Counted from the stretch's first letter, positions 44,750 to 55,049 are shown. The stretch: DNA of 64,000 bases from Anisus vortex (GCA_949126835.1 OX421502.1:35304982-35368981); one strand, 5' to 3'. Notes: generated by a model not told the origin, from the letters alone. Made by a program: numbers and translations.

Positions 44750-46650
44750 GTTCTTTCGACCACCAGATTCTTCTCGACCGTCTTCATCTTTCTTTCGGAC
44801 TTTCTGGCTCAGCTCTAAACTGAGCCAGTCTTATCTTTCAGACAGAACTCAAACAGTCTCTATTTCCAACCGCTCTTCCAAACCTTCAGCCCTGTCTCTT
44901 GGAGTTCCTCAAGGATCGGTCCTTGGGCCGGTCCTTTTCATTCTCTACACTAAACCTCTATCATCCATCATCAGCCACCACTCAGTTTCCAGTCAGTCCT
45001 TTGCTGATAACACTCAGATCAGTGACTCTGCTTTCCTGCATGCAGGAGTGCGTAGACGACGTAAAGCGTTGGATGACTTGCAACAAACTGAAGCTAAATG
45101 ATGACAAAACTGAAATCCTTCTCATCCACTCTCAAAACAAACCTCTCCCTCCATCTGCTCTCTTCTATATCTATCGGCAACTCTGACATCACACGCTCTT
45201 CCTTTACCAGAAACCTTGGAGTCACGTTCACAGACACCCTCTCCATGGACAAACACATCACGAACATCTGCAGATCAGCATACAACGAACTCAGAAAAAT
45301 CAGCGCCATTAGACACCTTCTCTCCTTTGACGCCACAAAAACTCTCGTCTGTTCACTCATTCTTTCAAAATTTGACTACTGTAACACTCTCCTCGCAGGC
45401 ATTCCTCAGCACCACATAGACAAACTTCAGAGGGTACAGAACTCAGCATGCAGACTCATTTTTAAAGCAAAGAAACATGACCACATTCAACCACACATGC
45501 AGCTACTCCACTGGCTTCCAATATCCTCTCACATAAAGTAAAAGTCTGCCAATCTATGCTTCCATTCTTTCACTGACCCTCATTTTCCTGTCTATCTCTC
45601 TGAACTGTTGCTTCCTTACATCCCCACAAGACAACTACGCTCTTACACTGACAATAGAACCCTCTCAATCCCAAGAACCAAAACCAAAACCGTTCCTTCT
45701 TCTTCCACGCCCCCACTTTCTGGAACCAGCTCCCCTTCCACATCCGTCATTGTGAAACCTCCTCCACTTTCAAAAAGTCCCTTAAAACCCATCTGTTTAT
45801 GTCCGCCTATGACCTGTGATGCCTCGTTCCTGGTCTCGGTTTGTTTTTATGCTTCCTTTGTATTATTACCAGTATGTATTATTACCAGTATGTATTATTA
45901 CCAGTATGTATTATTACCAGTATGTATTATTACCAGTATGTATTATTACCAGTATGTATTATTACCAGTATGTATTATTACCAGTATGTATTATTACCAG
46001 TATGTATTATTACCAGTATGTATTATTACCAGTATGTATTATTACCAGTATGTATTATTACCAGTATGTATTATTACCAGTATGTATTATTACCAGTATG
46101 TATTATTACCAGTATGTATTATTACCAGTATGTATTATTACCAGTATGTATTATTACCAGTATGTATTATTACCAGTATGTATTATTACCAGTATGTATT
46201 ATTACCAGTATGTATTATTACCAGTATGTATTATTACCAGTATGTATTATTACCAGTATGTATTATTACCAGTATGTATTATTACCAGTATGTATTATTA
46301 CCAGTATGTATTATTACCAGTATGTATTATTACCAGTATGTATTATTACCAGTATGTATTATTACCAGTATGTATTATTACCAGTATCCAGTATGTGCTA
46401 ATGTGTCTTTGTTTTATAGCCATTTCAATGTTGTAACTATCGTTTTTTTCACTTTTAATGTTGCACCTATTATTTTTAAAATCAATTTTATTGCTGTAGC
46501 TATTATCTTTATAGCATTTATAGCCATTTAATGATGTAGCTATTGTCTATTTTTTTAGTAGCTTAAATAGTTTATAATTTTAGTAAAAATTGTAAAGCGC
46601 TTAGAGCTGTAAGGTAAGCGCTATATAAAAATGCCTCAATAATAATAATA
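44750..46650 (+). mobile_element. L2/CR1-like non-LTR retrotransposon, 5'-truncated and frameshifted
   Basis: Several frames together read as the second half of a non-LTR reverse transcriptase: FDHQILLDRLHLSFGLSG, SYLSDRTQTVSI, GVPQGSVLGPVLFILYT, then FADN at the catalytic FADD position (the second D is lost). KLKLNDDKTEILL, NLGVTFTDTLSMDKHI and FDYCNTLLAGIP follow. The C-terminal part includes PTFWNQLP and FKKSLKTHLF. The 3' UTR holds a 16-bp minisatellite (45866-46389) and ends with AAAGCGCTTAGAGC, AAGCGCTATATAAA and an AAT repeat. The end of the endonuclease and most of the RT are absent. Clade assignment rests on motif style and needs phylogeny. Confidence 0.85.
45866..46389. repeat. 16-bp minisatellite, ~33 near-perfect copies
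   Basis: The unit is CCAGTATGTATTATTA. Uniformity is nearly complete, so the expansion is recent. It sits in the 3' UTR of the L2-like LINE. All three plus frames stay open (YYYQYVLLPVCIITSM), which is an artefact. Confidence 0.97.
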
Positions 46651-46724
46651 ATAATAACAATAATAATAATCTTTATCTAAGTATCTATTATTTACCTTTC
46701 TTATAAATCTATCATTCCATCTAG

Positions 46725-46790
46725 TCTACTTATCTATCTTTCTATCAATAAATATATCTCTATCTATCTATCTATCTGTCATCAACCATG
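46725..46790. repeat. (ATCT)n microsatellite
   Basis: A short ATCT array. Bases 46791-47168 hold nothing recognised. Confidence 0.8.
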
Positions 46791-47168
46791 ACTTTTTTAA
46801 ATATCTCATAGTCATAGCAAGACGCAGTCCCCGTGGCGGATTGTATTTCGTCCACTATAATCTCTCTATTCTACCAGTATCTAGATGCACTTTCATCTTC
46901 CGTACATCTAAATTCTAAATAAACCAAGACTACCTGCTGTCAAAATGTGTACTCGGCTACAGATGATGCAATAAATAACTCGTGTGCGGGCGGCAATTAT
47001 TTTTATTCTTTACGTAGCAGACGACCAATGCCATTTGAATGAGATACTTGAACGAATGTGCATGCTCAATACCCGACCCTGTCGTGTGCACTCTGTGTCT
47101 CCAGAACGAGGGCTGTCAGTTCTATTGAGTGCACACTTCCTGTCTGTTCTATAATTAGATACAATTGA

Positions 47169-47468
47169 GTGCCAAAAAACATTTGTGTTCGAGAGTGTTG
47201 TTTTCTATTAAAGGAAGTAAACACACACGGCACACATACATTCAAAACATTGACAAGTTCTAACGATTATGCATGTACGGTGAACCTAAAAGGTAGATTC
47301 ATTCCAATATTTCCGGTCCTGTTTGTTGATTTACTAACAAAAACATGCCTATGTGCGGCGTTCCCTGGTTGTTCTGCGAGTAATAAAAGATGTAGGGCGT
47401 ATGGGATAAAAATCATTTCCAAAAAATGTTGTCCAAAGAAAACAATTTATTGTGAACGTCAGACTTGA
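47169..47468 (+). CDS. Small open frame with a THAP-like N-terminal Cys motif (doubtful)
   Basis: A 99-codon frame. The part from residue 58 reads KTCLCAAFPGCSASNKRCRA, which recalls the start of a THAP zinc finger (C-x2-4-C near the N-terminus, GCS). The downstream Cys and His expected for a complete finger and the AVPTIF box are not seen. It could be an exon or a decayed THAP transposase remnant; chance is also possible. Confidence 0.2.
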   Translation: MPKNICVRECCFLLKEVNTHGTHTFKTLTSSNDYACTVNLKGRFIPIFPVLFVDLLTKTCLCAAFPGCSASNKRCRAYGIKIISKKCCPKKTIYCERQT

Positions 47469-47732
47469 AGAATCACTTATTTTGAAAGTAGGATATTTTA
47501 AAAATTCCTTTAAATAGTTTCCGTAGGTAAAACAGAAGTACATGTATGTAATGACACCAGGTCTATATAGTATAGTTTAGTGTATGCTAGTTGTAAACTA
47601 ACAAATTTCAATTAAAACTTAACACCACTAAGAAATCGACTATTAATAATCGCATACTAAATTTTGATGTTAAATAACGTATTCCTAATAACTAATCTTG
47701 TAGCATTTGTATATTTCTAAAAGGCTATACTT

Positions 47733-48003
47733 GAAAGGGTAGCCGAGCGGCAGCGCGTTCCACTTGCGAGCCGAAGGTCCCGGGTTCGAATCCTGGTGCA
47801 GGTTAGGTTTTTTTCCCGGGTCTGGAGGGTGTCCCTGAGTCTACCCAGCTTTGATGGGTACCTGACATTAGTTGGGGTAAAGTAAAGGCGGCTGTGCATA
47901 GTGCTGGCCACACAATCACCTAGTATGCCGTGGCCACAGAAACTGGTGAACCCTGCTTCACCGGCCCTATGGATCAATTGGGCCCGACGGGTACTTTACT
48001 TAT
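47733..48003 (+). mobile_element. SINE-A copy 6, best-preserved
   Basis: Near full length. Head GGTAGCCGAGCGGCAGCGCG, B box GGGTTCGAATCC, body CTACCCAGCTTTGATGGGTA, TGCCGTGGCCACAGAAACTG and the end GACGGGTACTTTACTTA. Useful as the family reference in this window. Confidence 0.92.
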
Positions 48004-48091
48004 GCATTGAACTCAAAAGGTCAATTATTAAGACTTGTCAATACACTTATACTTATACACACACAGATACATACAAACGTACATTCATGTT

Positions 48092-48285
48092 TCTTATCTT
48101 ATACATTACAGAAGCTCCTTCTATAAAGAAGATTATTGCGTTCAACGCTCATCCGTGGTCCGAGTCTAGTCTTGCATTTTGATTCATGTTTTAAATTATG
48201 TTAAGTTACTGGCTCTCCTGGTTGGTTCGGGCAATCCATTCCATGCCCGGATGCTACTCGGGAAGAAAAAGTACTTCTATACATT
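48092..48285 (-). mobile_element. LINE-X 3' fragment
   Basis: A minus-strand copy: tail CTTATACATTACAGAAGCTC on plus, then the ACTAGACTCGGACCACGGAT UTR block and the FFPSSI-type coding end. Bases 48286-48490 hold nothing else. Confidence 0.85.
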
Positions 48286-48492
48286 AGTAATTACCAGTAC
48301 TAAACTGCAGTCAAGCACATAAGGAGATGAAGTTACTTAAACAACAGAGTATTCTGCGGTACGAGTAATTTGTTACTTGATGGGCCCTTTAATAGACTTG
48401 GGCTAGTCTAGTAAGTTGTCATTTGTCATGTGAAATGCCATGTGAGTGAGTAACTGAGGGAAATAGAGAATGATAGTCGAGCGCGATAGGAC

Positions 48493-48532
<40 letters not shown>

Positions 48533-48844
48533 AAAAAGTGTGAGAGAGCAGATGGAGAGAGAGAGATTAAGTGAAATACAAAAGACGTGAAATAACCAGA
48601 TAGAAGATAGAGAGTGATAAATATAGGTGATATATATAGAGAGAGAGCTAAAAGAAAGAGAGAGAGAGAGAGATACAGAGGTAGGATGAGTGCTAGAAGG
48701 GAGAGAGCGAGAAGAGAGTGGAAGTAAGAGTGATAGAAGGAGAAATAGAGAGAGAGTGTGAGGGCGCGAGATTAAAGTGCCTGAGAGAGTAGAGATAGAT
48801 ACGAGTGAAAAAAGAGAAGCGGACAGAAGGGAGGAAGGGAAATG

Positions 48845-48890
<46 letters not shown>

Positions 48891-48960
48891 GAGAGACGGG
48901 ACGGAAAAAAAGAAAAAAACAATGAGGAAGAAAAAAGATTTACAAAAAAAAACATAAATA
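48493..48960. repeat. GA-rich arrays
   Basis: Pure (GA)n runs at 48494-48529 and 48851-48886 joined by degenerate purine-rich sequence on plus. Confidence 0.92.
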
Positions 48961-48965
48961 TAAAG

Positions 48966-49193
48966 TGAGGACAGAGGACAGAGGACAGAGGACAGAGGAC
49001 AGAGGACAGAGGACAGAGGACAGAGGACAGAGGACAGAGGACAGAGGACAGAGGACAGAGGACAGAGGACAGAGGACAGAGGACAGAGGACAGAGGACAG
49101 AGGACAGAGGACAGAGGACAGAGGACAGAGGACAGAGGACAGAGGACAGAGGACAGAGGACAGAGGACAGAGGACAGAGGACAGAGGACAGAG
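48966..49193. repeat. 7-bp (GGACAGA)n minisatellite, ~32 copies
   Basis: A nearly perfect AGAGGACAG array without spacers. The 21-bp frame repeat (RTEDRGQ) is an artefact. Confidence 0.97.
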
Positions 49194-49324
49194 AGAGAAG
49201 GCTATTTATAGAGATACAGAGAGAGGACGACATTTGTAGCGAGCGCAAGAAAGAGAGAACGAGAGACAGAGAAAGTAATAGATATAACTAGAGGGCTAAA
49301 GATATGAGAGTTTTTGAGAAAGGT

Positions 49325-49360
<36 letters not shown>

Positions 49361-49375
49361 AAGATCGTGTAAATT
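49194..49375. repeat. GA-rich repeat
   Basis: Continuation of purine-rich sequence with a (GA)n run at 49325-49362. Confidence 0.85.
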
Positions 49376-49689
49376 TGATAGGTTTATAATCATGAAATCT
49401 CGATCATATAACAGAAAACATAAAACCCTCTTCAAGTCTAAATGTTTATTCAACTTTTTTGCACCTGCCATTATAGTGAAGGCTATTGATGACATTGACG
49501 CCAACAGTTTGTAGAACATTGATTTTATTGTTTATTTTTGTGTCGTTTCTAAGATGGACTTTTTAAATTTTTTATTCCATGCAAACTTTTGTAAGAAATG
49601 TCGCGAAGATTCATAATCGAGTATTTTGTCGTATTCGACTCTTTTAAATTTTAGCCCACGATTCCTTCTGCTTGTACCCTTCTTCAGTT

Positions 49690-49925
49690 GACTTCTATAG
49701 ACAATAACCTTCAGCCTTGACCTCTAAAGTTTCACCTTCGAACTTTTAACACTAACCATCTAACCTTGACCTCCATAGTCTCAGCCTCTGAACTTTTGAA
49801 TTAACCATCTAACCTTGACCTCTATAGTCTCACCCTCTAGCCTTTTACATTAAACATGTAACCTCGACTCCTACGGTCTCACCCTTTAATCTTGAAATAT
49901 TAACCATCTAGCCATGACAAGTTAA
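49690..49925. repeat. Degenerate ~57-bp tandem repeat
   Basis: Four diverged copies of AACCATCTAACCTTGACCTC ... AGTCTCACCCTCT. It lies downstream of the minus-strand terminal exon and could be part of its 3' untranslated region. On the minus strand an AATAAA lies near 49525-49535. Confidence 0.65.
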
Positions 49926-50199
49926 TCGTAACAATAAATCATAACAAATAATCTTTGACCTTCTTCTCTTCCCGTCAAGAGATCTATTTTAAACCTACAA
50001 TTATCACCTCTAAACTTTTAGTATTTCATTTTACATCTAGCCCTTGCTAAAAATAAAAAACAAAAAAAAAACAACTAACTAATCTGGACGTAAGCTGACC
50101 GCTGGTCATACGACATTTACATATTCGCGCCAAAAAAACAAACAAAAATCAAACAACAAAAGACGAGAGACAAACAAGGATCAACACTCGGATTCCCGC

Positions 50200-50461
50200 T
50201 TATTTCGAGGACTTCGACTTGCATTTAAACGTCGTCTTCTTCTTCTTCTTCTCCTTCGGCTTTCTGTCCATGATGAAGGAGAAGGGCCACTCGATGAGCT
50301 CCCTGTCCTCGCCGTCGGCGTCGCAGCTGTGGTACTTCTCCATGAACTTCTCCAGGAGCTGCTCCGCCCCCTTGGAAATGGCCACGTTGGCCCCAAGGAG
50401 GGCCACCACGACGTACGGAAATTCACGTTCGGTTATGTTCGGGAAAAGCTGGAAGGCTTGC
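50200..50461 (-). CDS. Terminal coding exon (exon gamma) of an unknown membrane protein gene
   Basis: The acceptor TTATCTAG precedes the exon, which opens with one base completing a split codon and then encodes QAFQLFPNITEREFPYVVVA, more hydrophobic residues (ALLGANVAI), an acidic/polar part (SCDADGEDRELIEWPF) and a very basic Lys-rich C-terminus before TAA. It has 86 complete codons plus the stop. GC-rich third positions set it apart from its surroundings. It joins exon beta in phase 2 (TG plus G gives Trp). The hydrophobic segment is a probable transmembrane helix; the Lys-rich tail is probably cytosolic. It is paralogous to the exon at 63828-63579. The family was not recognised. Confidence 0.75.
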
Positions 50462-50555
50462 CTAGATAAGGAGGAAAAGGCCAAAAAAAAAAATGAAAAT
50501 GACAAGAGGAAACAGCGGATGGGGGGGGGGGGGCTTCAATCCACCGACGAAGATA

Positions 50556-50760
50556 AGTGAAGCAGCGCGTTCGGTTGGCGTGCCGAAGATCACACGTTCG
50601 AATCCTAGTGAAGGCTAGTGTTTGTTTCCGGGTTCGCAAGGTGTCCCTGATTCTACCCAACACTCGATGCGTACCTGACTTTAGTTGGGGTAAAGTAAAA
50701 AGCTGCCGGGCATTGTGATTAGTTTGCCGTGGCCAAAGACATTGGTGAACGCTGCTTCTC
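50556..50760 (+). mobile_element. SINE-A copy 7, left part
   Basis: Head AGCAGCGCGTTCGGTTGGCG, B box GTTCGAATCC and body to GCTGCTTCTC, where SINE-B is inserted. The family resumes at 50921 with CTCCGGCCCTATGGAC. Confidence 0.85.
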
Positions 50761-50920
50761 AGACTTATACATTTAAACAGCCGTTCCTTCTAGGTAGAAG
50801 ATTATTACGTCCACTGGGCCCAAAACTCCTGCAGAGCGGCAGGGATATCTCGGCGGCACGGGTAGTGAACCCGGGCCGTTGTTGTGGACAGTCCGGTGAA
50901 CTTACCGCAGGACCAGTCGG
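50761..50920 (-). mobile_element. SINE-B copy 4, nested in SINE-A
   Basis: A minus-strand SINE-B (GCCGACTGGTCCTGCGGTAA head, CCTGCCGCTCTGCAGGAG-like body) with the LINE-X-like tail AATAATCTTCTACCTAGAAG. CTTCTC at 50755-50760 and 50921-50926 is the target duplication. Confidence 0.87.
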
Positions 50921-51077
50921 CTTCTCCGGCCCTATGGACATATGGCTCAAGATAAATGAGGCGCCCGGGGTTGCTTTCAAACAGGGAAGTACAGTCAAGT
51001 TCTGTGAAAACTATAGATGTTTTCACAACATGAATTTTGTCAGTATTTATATAATGTGTGGTAAAACTCTTATTGTC

Positions 51078-51537
51078 ACTAGAGGCAGACCGAAACATTT
51101 TTTTTTTTAGGTTGGACTGAAAACGAAACCATACCAATAGTTATAAATTGACAATCGGCCGATACTGAATAGGAAACGGAACGTTTCACTATACCTTCGA
51201 CCGAAACCGAAACTGCAAAACAAAATATTTGAAAACAATGTCAATTTGTCTTATATTAACTAATTTATGGGCCCTCTATTTAAGTAAACCATAAACCATG
51301 TAAGTAATATACAATTAATTACCTAAAAGGCAATATAAATTTTATATAAGATTTTTGTAGCACTAGCGTTGCAGTCTAAATTTTGAAAGTCAAAATAGAA
51401 ATTCGGCTGATGACCGAAAGTCAATATCGGTTTCGACCGAAACCCAAAGCAAACTGTAAGCGAACTTTTTAAAAATTTTAACCCATTAGCCCTTCTGTCG
51501 GCGCCGAAACCAAAACCGAATTTAGGTCGGCCTCTAA
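51078..51537. mobile_element. 460-bp hAT-like MITE with GACCGAAA motifs
   Basis: Ends ACTAGAGGCAGACC and, inverted, TTAGAGGCCGACC. Flanks TTATTGTC (51070-51077) and TTATTGTA (51538-51545) match at 7 of 8. Subterminal repeats of ACCGAAAC/GACCGAAA suggest transposase-binding sites. It lies within the intron between exons beta and gamma. Non-coding. Confidence 0.75.
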
Positions 51538-51677
51538 TTATTGTAACATTGGATTTACACAACATCCATCCAACTCCAGGCTTAGGTTATTAGAAGCATG
51601 TCAACGCAAACAAACGAATCCAATTCAACTACCGAAGTAAGAAGTAGTCGGTAAAGTAACGCTTTACTTAATAGTTC

Positions 51678-51900
51678 TCGGGGGGGGGAGGGCAGAATTT
51701 GTGTGTGTGTGGTTATTTGGTGTGGTGTGTGGTGAGGGGGTGGGGCTTAGCGGTAATAGTGTGGCTTAGTGTACGACTTTTTTTTTGTGGGGTCCCTTCC
51801 ATTATACCATTATAGGTCTCTTACGGGGGGGGGGGGGGGGGTTGGGAGGGGCGTGAAATCGACTCCGCTCGCTGCCATGGGTAGGGGGGGGGAGACACGC
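51678..51900. other. Cluster of long G-runs
   Basis: At least four plus-strand G tracts (up to 17 G) with GGGAGGGG and GGTAGGGGGGG spacers, a candidate G-quadruplex region, in the same intron. Bases 51901-52578 hold nothing else recognised. Confidence 0.6.
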
Positions 51901-52579
51901 CCCTAGCAGAAAGTCCTTGTGCATCGCACCTCCTGCACAACGGGCACAATTATTATTCTTTGCAACGCCCACTGATCTCATTGTTCACAGTCTGTACTTA
52001 ACTACGCGATGCCTATTTCGAAACTTTCCTTAATCATCGGTTTTAAATTTGTAAGGAAACTAATCAAAGGGAAGCTAGCGATGAATAACCGATGAATATA
52101 GTTTTATCTTTCTTATCTCCCTTTATTGATGCGCTCATGAAATTTCAAGGTTTAATTTTTTCCTTTGCTGTACGATTTGAAAAAAAAATAGTGTAGGCAG
52201 TGTAGGCTATTTCTCACTAATTCTTACAACTCTACTAACGCTAATCAAAGAAAAACGCGCTTTATCTTGTCTTATATATTACAGAGGATTATTGATTTAT
52301 GTCACATATTTATCGTAATGACTTCAAAAAAATGTAAACATTTAACAAATGTCGACAAATATTTCACGAAACCGGAATATTGAGAGAGTTACTTGAACTA
52401 AACGATATTCTACTTTTATTCATATACGATAAAGAATGACATATTACGGGTCGAAATAGCACCGTTCTTAGTTGACAACTGAGGCGTGTCTTACAGTAGG
52501 CCTTAGATTCAGTGGAGCGTTAATATTTTTAAACCATTTATGTTCGGTGTAATAAAAAGAACAACTACACATGTATGGA

Positions 52580-52720
52580 TGGCGCATGATGGCCGAGCGG
52601 TAACACGTTTGGCGGGCGTACCGAAGGTCCTGGGTTCGAATGCTGGTGAAGGCTAGGATTTGTTCGCGGGACTGGAGAGTGACCCTGAGTCCAGCCAGAT
52701 CTGATGGGTACCTGACGCAT
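52580..52720 (+). mobile_element. SINE-A copy 8, 3'-truncated
   Basis: Head GATGGCCGAGCGGTAACACG, B box GGTTCGAATG, body through CTGATGGGTACCTGACG, then lost. It is intronic to the minus-strand gene. Bases 52721-53022 hold nothing else recognised. Confidence 0.85.
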
Positions 52721-53022
52721 GTCATGCTATATGTAGAGGTCGTGATGTATTGATGACTGATGAATTCATTCCTTATACCTACGAAAAGTGTGCGTGTTCA
52801 AATTCCCCGATATGCTTCCACAAACTGTTGCGCCACGGACATGAACGTAATTTATAGTGATAAAAACTTAAGTCATAAAACACCCTCTGCCCCTCGAAAA
52901 CCACTAGCCACCGCATATTTTTTAATGCAATTATTATCAGTGGGCCTTTTGGGATTACAGGTCACGTCGACCCTACTGACGGTGACTATCCTCAAGTGCC
53001 CTTAGCAGTTTTAAGTACTGAC

Positions 53023-53158
53023 CAGTGGATCACACAGGGCAGCAAGGAAGAGAACAACATGACCAGACGGATGGACTGCAGGCCGTAGGCCAACTTGCGG
53101 ACAAAGGACGGATCGAAGATGTAGCAGCCAAACATTGTGTAGCCGTATATAAACAGGG
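53023..53158 (-). CDS. Coding exon beta of the unknown membrane protein gene
   Basis: 136 bp, acceptor CTATACTGTTTCAG, donor GTCAGT at 53022. It starts in phase 1 (CC completing the G left by exon alpha to Ala) and ends in phase 2. It encodes LFIYGYTMFGCYIFDPSFVR, then KLAYGLQSIRLVML and FSSLLPCVIH, with two hydrophobic stretches that look like transmembrane segments. An alternative donor GTACTT at 53018 would end in phase 0 and would not fit exon gamma. The intronic side of the acceptor is a 22-bp minisatellite. Confidence 0.78.
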
Positions 53159-53160
53159 CT

Positions 53161-53596
53161 GAAACAGTATAGGAATAGTGATGAAACAGTATGGGAATAG
53201 TGATGAAACAGTATAAAAATACCAATGAAACAGTATAGGGAAAGTAATGAAACATTATAGGAATAGTAATAAAACCGTATGTAAATAGTAATGAAACCGA
53301 ATGGGAATAGTAATGAAACAGTATAGGAATAGTAATGAAACAGTTCAGGAATAGTGATAAAACAGTATGGGAATACTGATGAAACAGTATAGGAATAGTG
53401 ATGAAACAGTATAGGAATAGTGATGAAACAGTATGGGAATAGTGATGAAACAGTATGGGAATAGTAATGAAACAGTATGGGAATAGTAATGAAACAGTAT
53501 GGGAATAGTGATGAAACAGTATGGGAAGTGTAATGAAACAGTATGGGAATAATGATGAAACAGTATGGGAATAGTGATGAAACAGTATAGGAATAG
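53161..53596. repeat. 22-bp minisatellite, ~20 copies, at the exon beta acceptor
   Basis: The plus unit is GAAACAGTATGGGAATAGTG plus AT. On the minus (gene) strand each unit ends CTGTTTCAT, one base from the real acceptor CTGTTTCAG at the exon edge. Bases 53597-53774 hold nothing recognised. Confidence 0.95.
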
Positions 53597-53774
53597 AAAT
53601 TTAAAAATATCTTTACTTTCTCTTTATATGGAAGATTATTAACGGCGCCCCTCCCCCAATCTCCAAAGCATACGCCGCCCCCGGTCAACCGCCGGTCTTG
53701 TCGGTGCCTATATCAGGCAGTGACAACAATCAAAGCCCGCCATAACGCATTATGGAATTTGTACACACGCTCTA

Positions 53775-53862
53775 TTATTTGTACTGGCCACAGAATCCTT
53801 TTGGTGTGCCACGGCTACAGAAATACTATATCCACGTTGACGTACTTTAGATGTTCTAATTC
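53775..53862 (+). mobile_element. SINE-A 3' fragment, decayed
   Basis: ACTGGCCACAGAATCC, GTGCCACGGCTACAGAAA and GACGTACTTTA follow the SINE-A 3' half with substitutions. Confidence 0.55.
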
Positions 53863-54099
53863 CGCCAAATGAAGACGCAGACGGAAAAGAAAAAAGCTTG
53901 CTTAGAAATGAAATAATGTTCACATAGTATGGAAATATTTGTCATAACAAGGAAAGTGATAGTGATACAAGTGCACAATATGGCTTAAATAACTTTGTGA
54001 GGGTGAAATTCCGCGGCTCGGTGTGAAATTCCGCGGCTCTGCGTGAAGCTATTAATTAGTGGGGATGAATTAGATTCCACGCTATGTTTAATGAACTTT

Positions 54100-54470
54100 G
54101 GTTTAAGACTTGCGCATTCTGATGTGCTAAATTCACTACAGTGCACACGGGGGCTTCATCGCTGGCGAAGTGTGCAAACCACCAATACGCTTGCGCTAAG
54201 AGCACACCACCGGTGGGCTAACGCATGGGAGTTCCGGGAGGCCCCGAGCCTCGGTTGGGAGGAGGAAGCTGCACGCCACCAGAATCCCGCCCTCTTGCCT
54301 GGGATGTGTGCTACCAGGCGAGCCACCACGATAATGATCCGATGTGGATTCCGCAGGTGGGGAGGGAAGAATAGTGCATGTCCTGCGGAGACTGTACCCG
54401 AGGCTACGCAAAACGCGTTGACGGTTGAGCGCCCCCCCCCCCCCCCCGGTCCACTCCTGAACATCGTTAC
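54100..54470. other. GC-rich intronic island, unassigned
   Basis: GC-richer than its surroundings, with a poly-C run at 54430-54446. No frame shows the GC3 bias and splice borders of the true exons nearby. It may be an old repeat or a regulatory island. Confidence 0.35.
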
Positions 54471-54539
54471 GTCTGGTTGTTGTTTTCTGTACAGGCAATT
54501 AGAGGTAGAGGGACTCAATTCTCGGCGGATGTATACATT

Positions 54540-54708
54540 ATCATCCAACACAGCCCACGTGACCAGTACCTACAACACAGCCCACGAGACCAGTACCTAC
54601 AACACAGCCCACGAGACCAGTACCTACAACACAGCCCACGAGACCAGTACCTACAACACAGCCCACGAGACCAGTACCTACAACACAGCCCACGTGACCA
54701 GTACCTAC
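54540..54708. repeat. 27-bp minisatellite, 6 copies, at the exon alpha donor
   Basis: On the minus strand each unit starts GTAGGTACTGGTCTCGTGGG. The first GTAGGT is the exon alpha donor, so six consecutive copies of the donor hexamer follow the exon. The first and last units have CACGTGG in place of CTCGTGG. Confidence 0.95.
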
Positions 54709-54918
54709 CAACCAGCGTCATGAGGTGCGCCACCTCCCCGGGCACGTCCTCGAAGCTGATGGCGTTGACTTCTGCCTCTGGCGGATGGGGCATCCCCTTC
54801 TTATGGTGGGGGATGTACGAGTGTTCCAGGACCATGTTGCCGGCGGAGTCCTCAAACATTGGGCCATGGTCGCTGTGGGATTCTGTGTACTCGTATTCAC
54901 TTTTGGTGTACTCCATGG
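54709..54918 (-). CDS. Coding exon alpha of the unknown membrane protein gene
   Basis: 210 bp, acceptor CTCCTTCTGTAG, donor GTAGGT at 54708, phase 1 at both ends. It encodes 69 complete residues beginning MEYTKSEYEYTESHSDHGPM, then a polar stretch rich in His, Pro and acids (LEHSYIPHHKKGMPHPPEAE), then FEDVPGEVAHLMTLV. The latter joins exon beta to form a probable transmembrane helix. The acidic Tyr-rich part is probably extramembrane. It continues in frame into exon beta. Upstream exons of this gene were not found between 54919 and 63578. Confidence 0.78.
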
Positions 54919-54944
54919 CTACAGAAGGAGAAATTGGAGATAGC

Positions 54945-54990
54945 TCTATCTATCTATTTATTTGTCTGTCTATCTATATATCTATCTATA
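54945..54990. repeat. (ATCT)n microsatellite
   Basis: Short ATCT/GTCT array upstream of exon alpha. Confidence 0.8.
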
Positions 54991-55049
54991 CAATTTATAC
55001 AAATAATCGTCAGCAACTCAAGGTACCAAAAGTAAAAAAGAAAAACACT

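Noticed and set aside
45608..46531. 307-codon ORF YYYQYVLLPVC
   Set aside because: A 16-bp repeat cycles through all three frames; it is the LINE 3' UTR array.
47733..47810. tRNA gene
   Set aside because: A and B boxes are good, but the cloverleaf acceptor stem does not close and the sequence continues into the SINE-A body repeated elsewhere.
48965..49291. RTEDRGQ repeat ORF
   Set aside because: 7-bp satellite translated over 21 bp.
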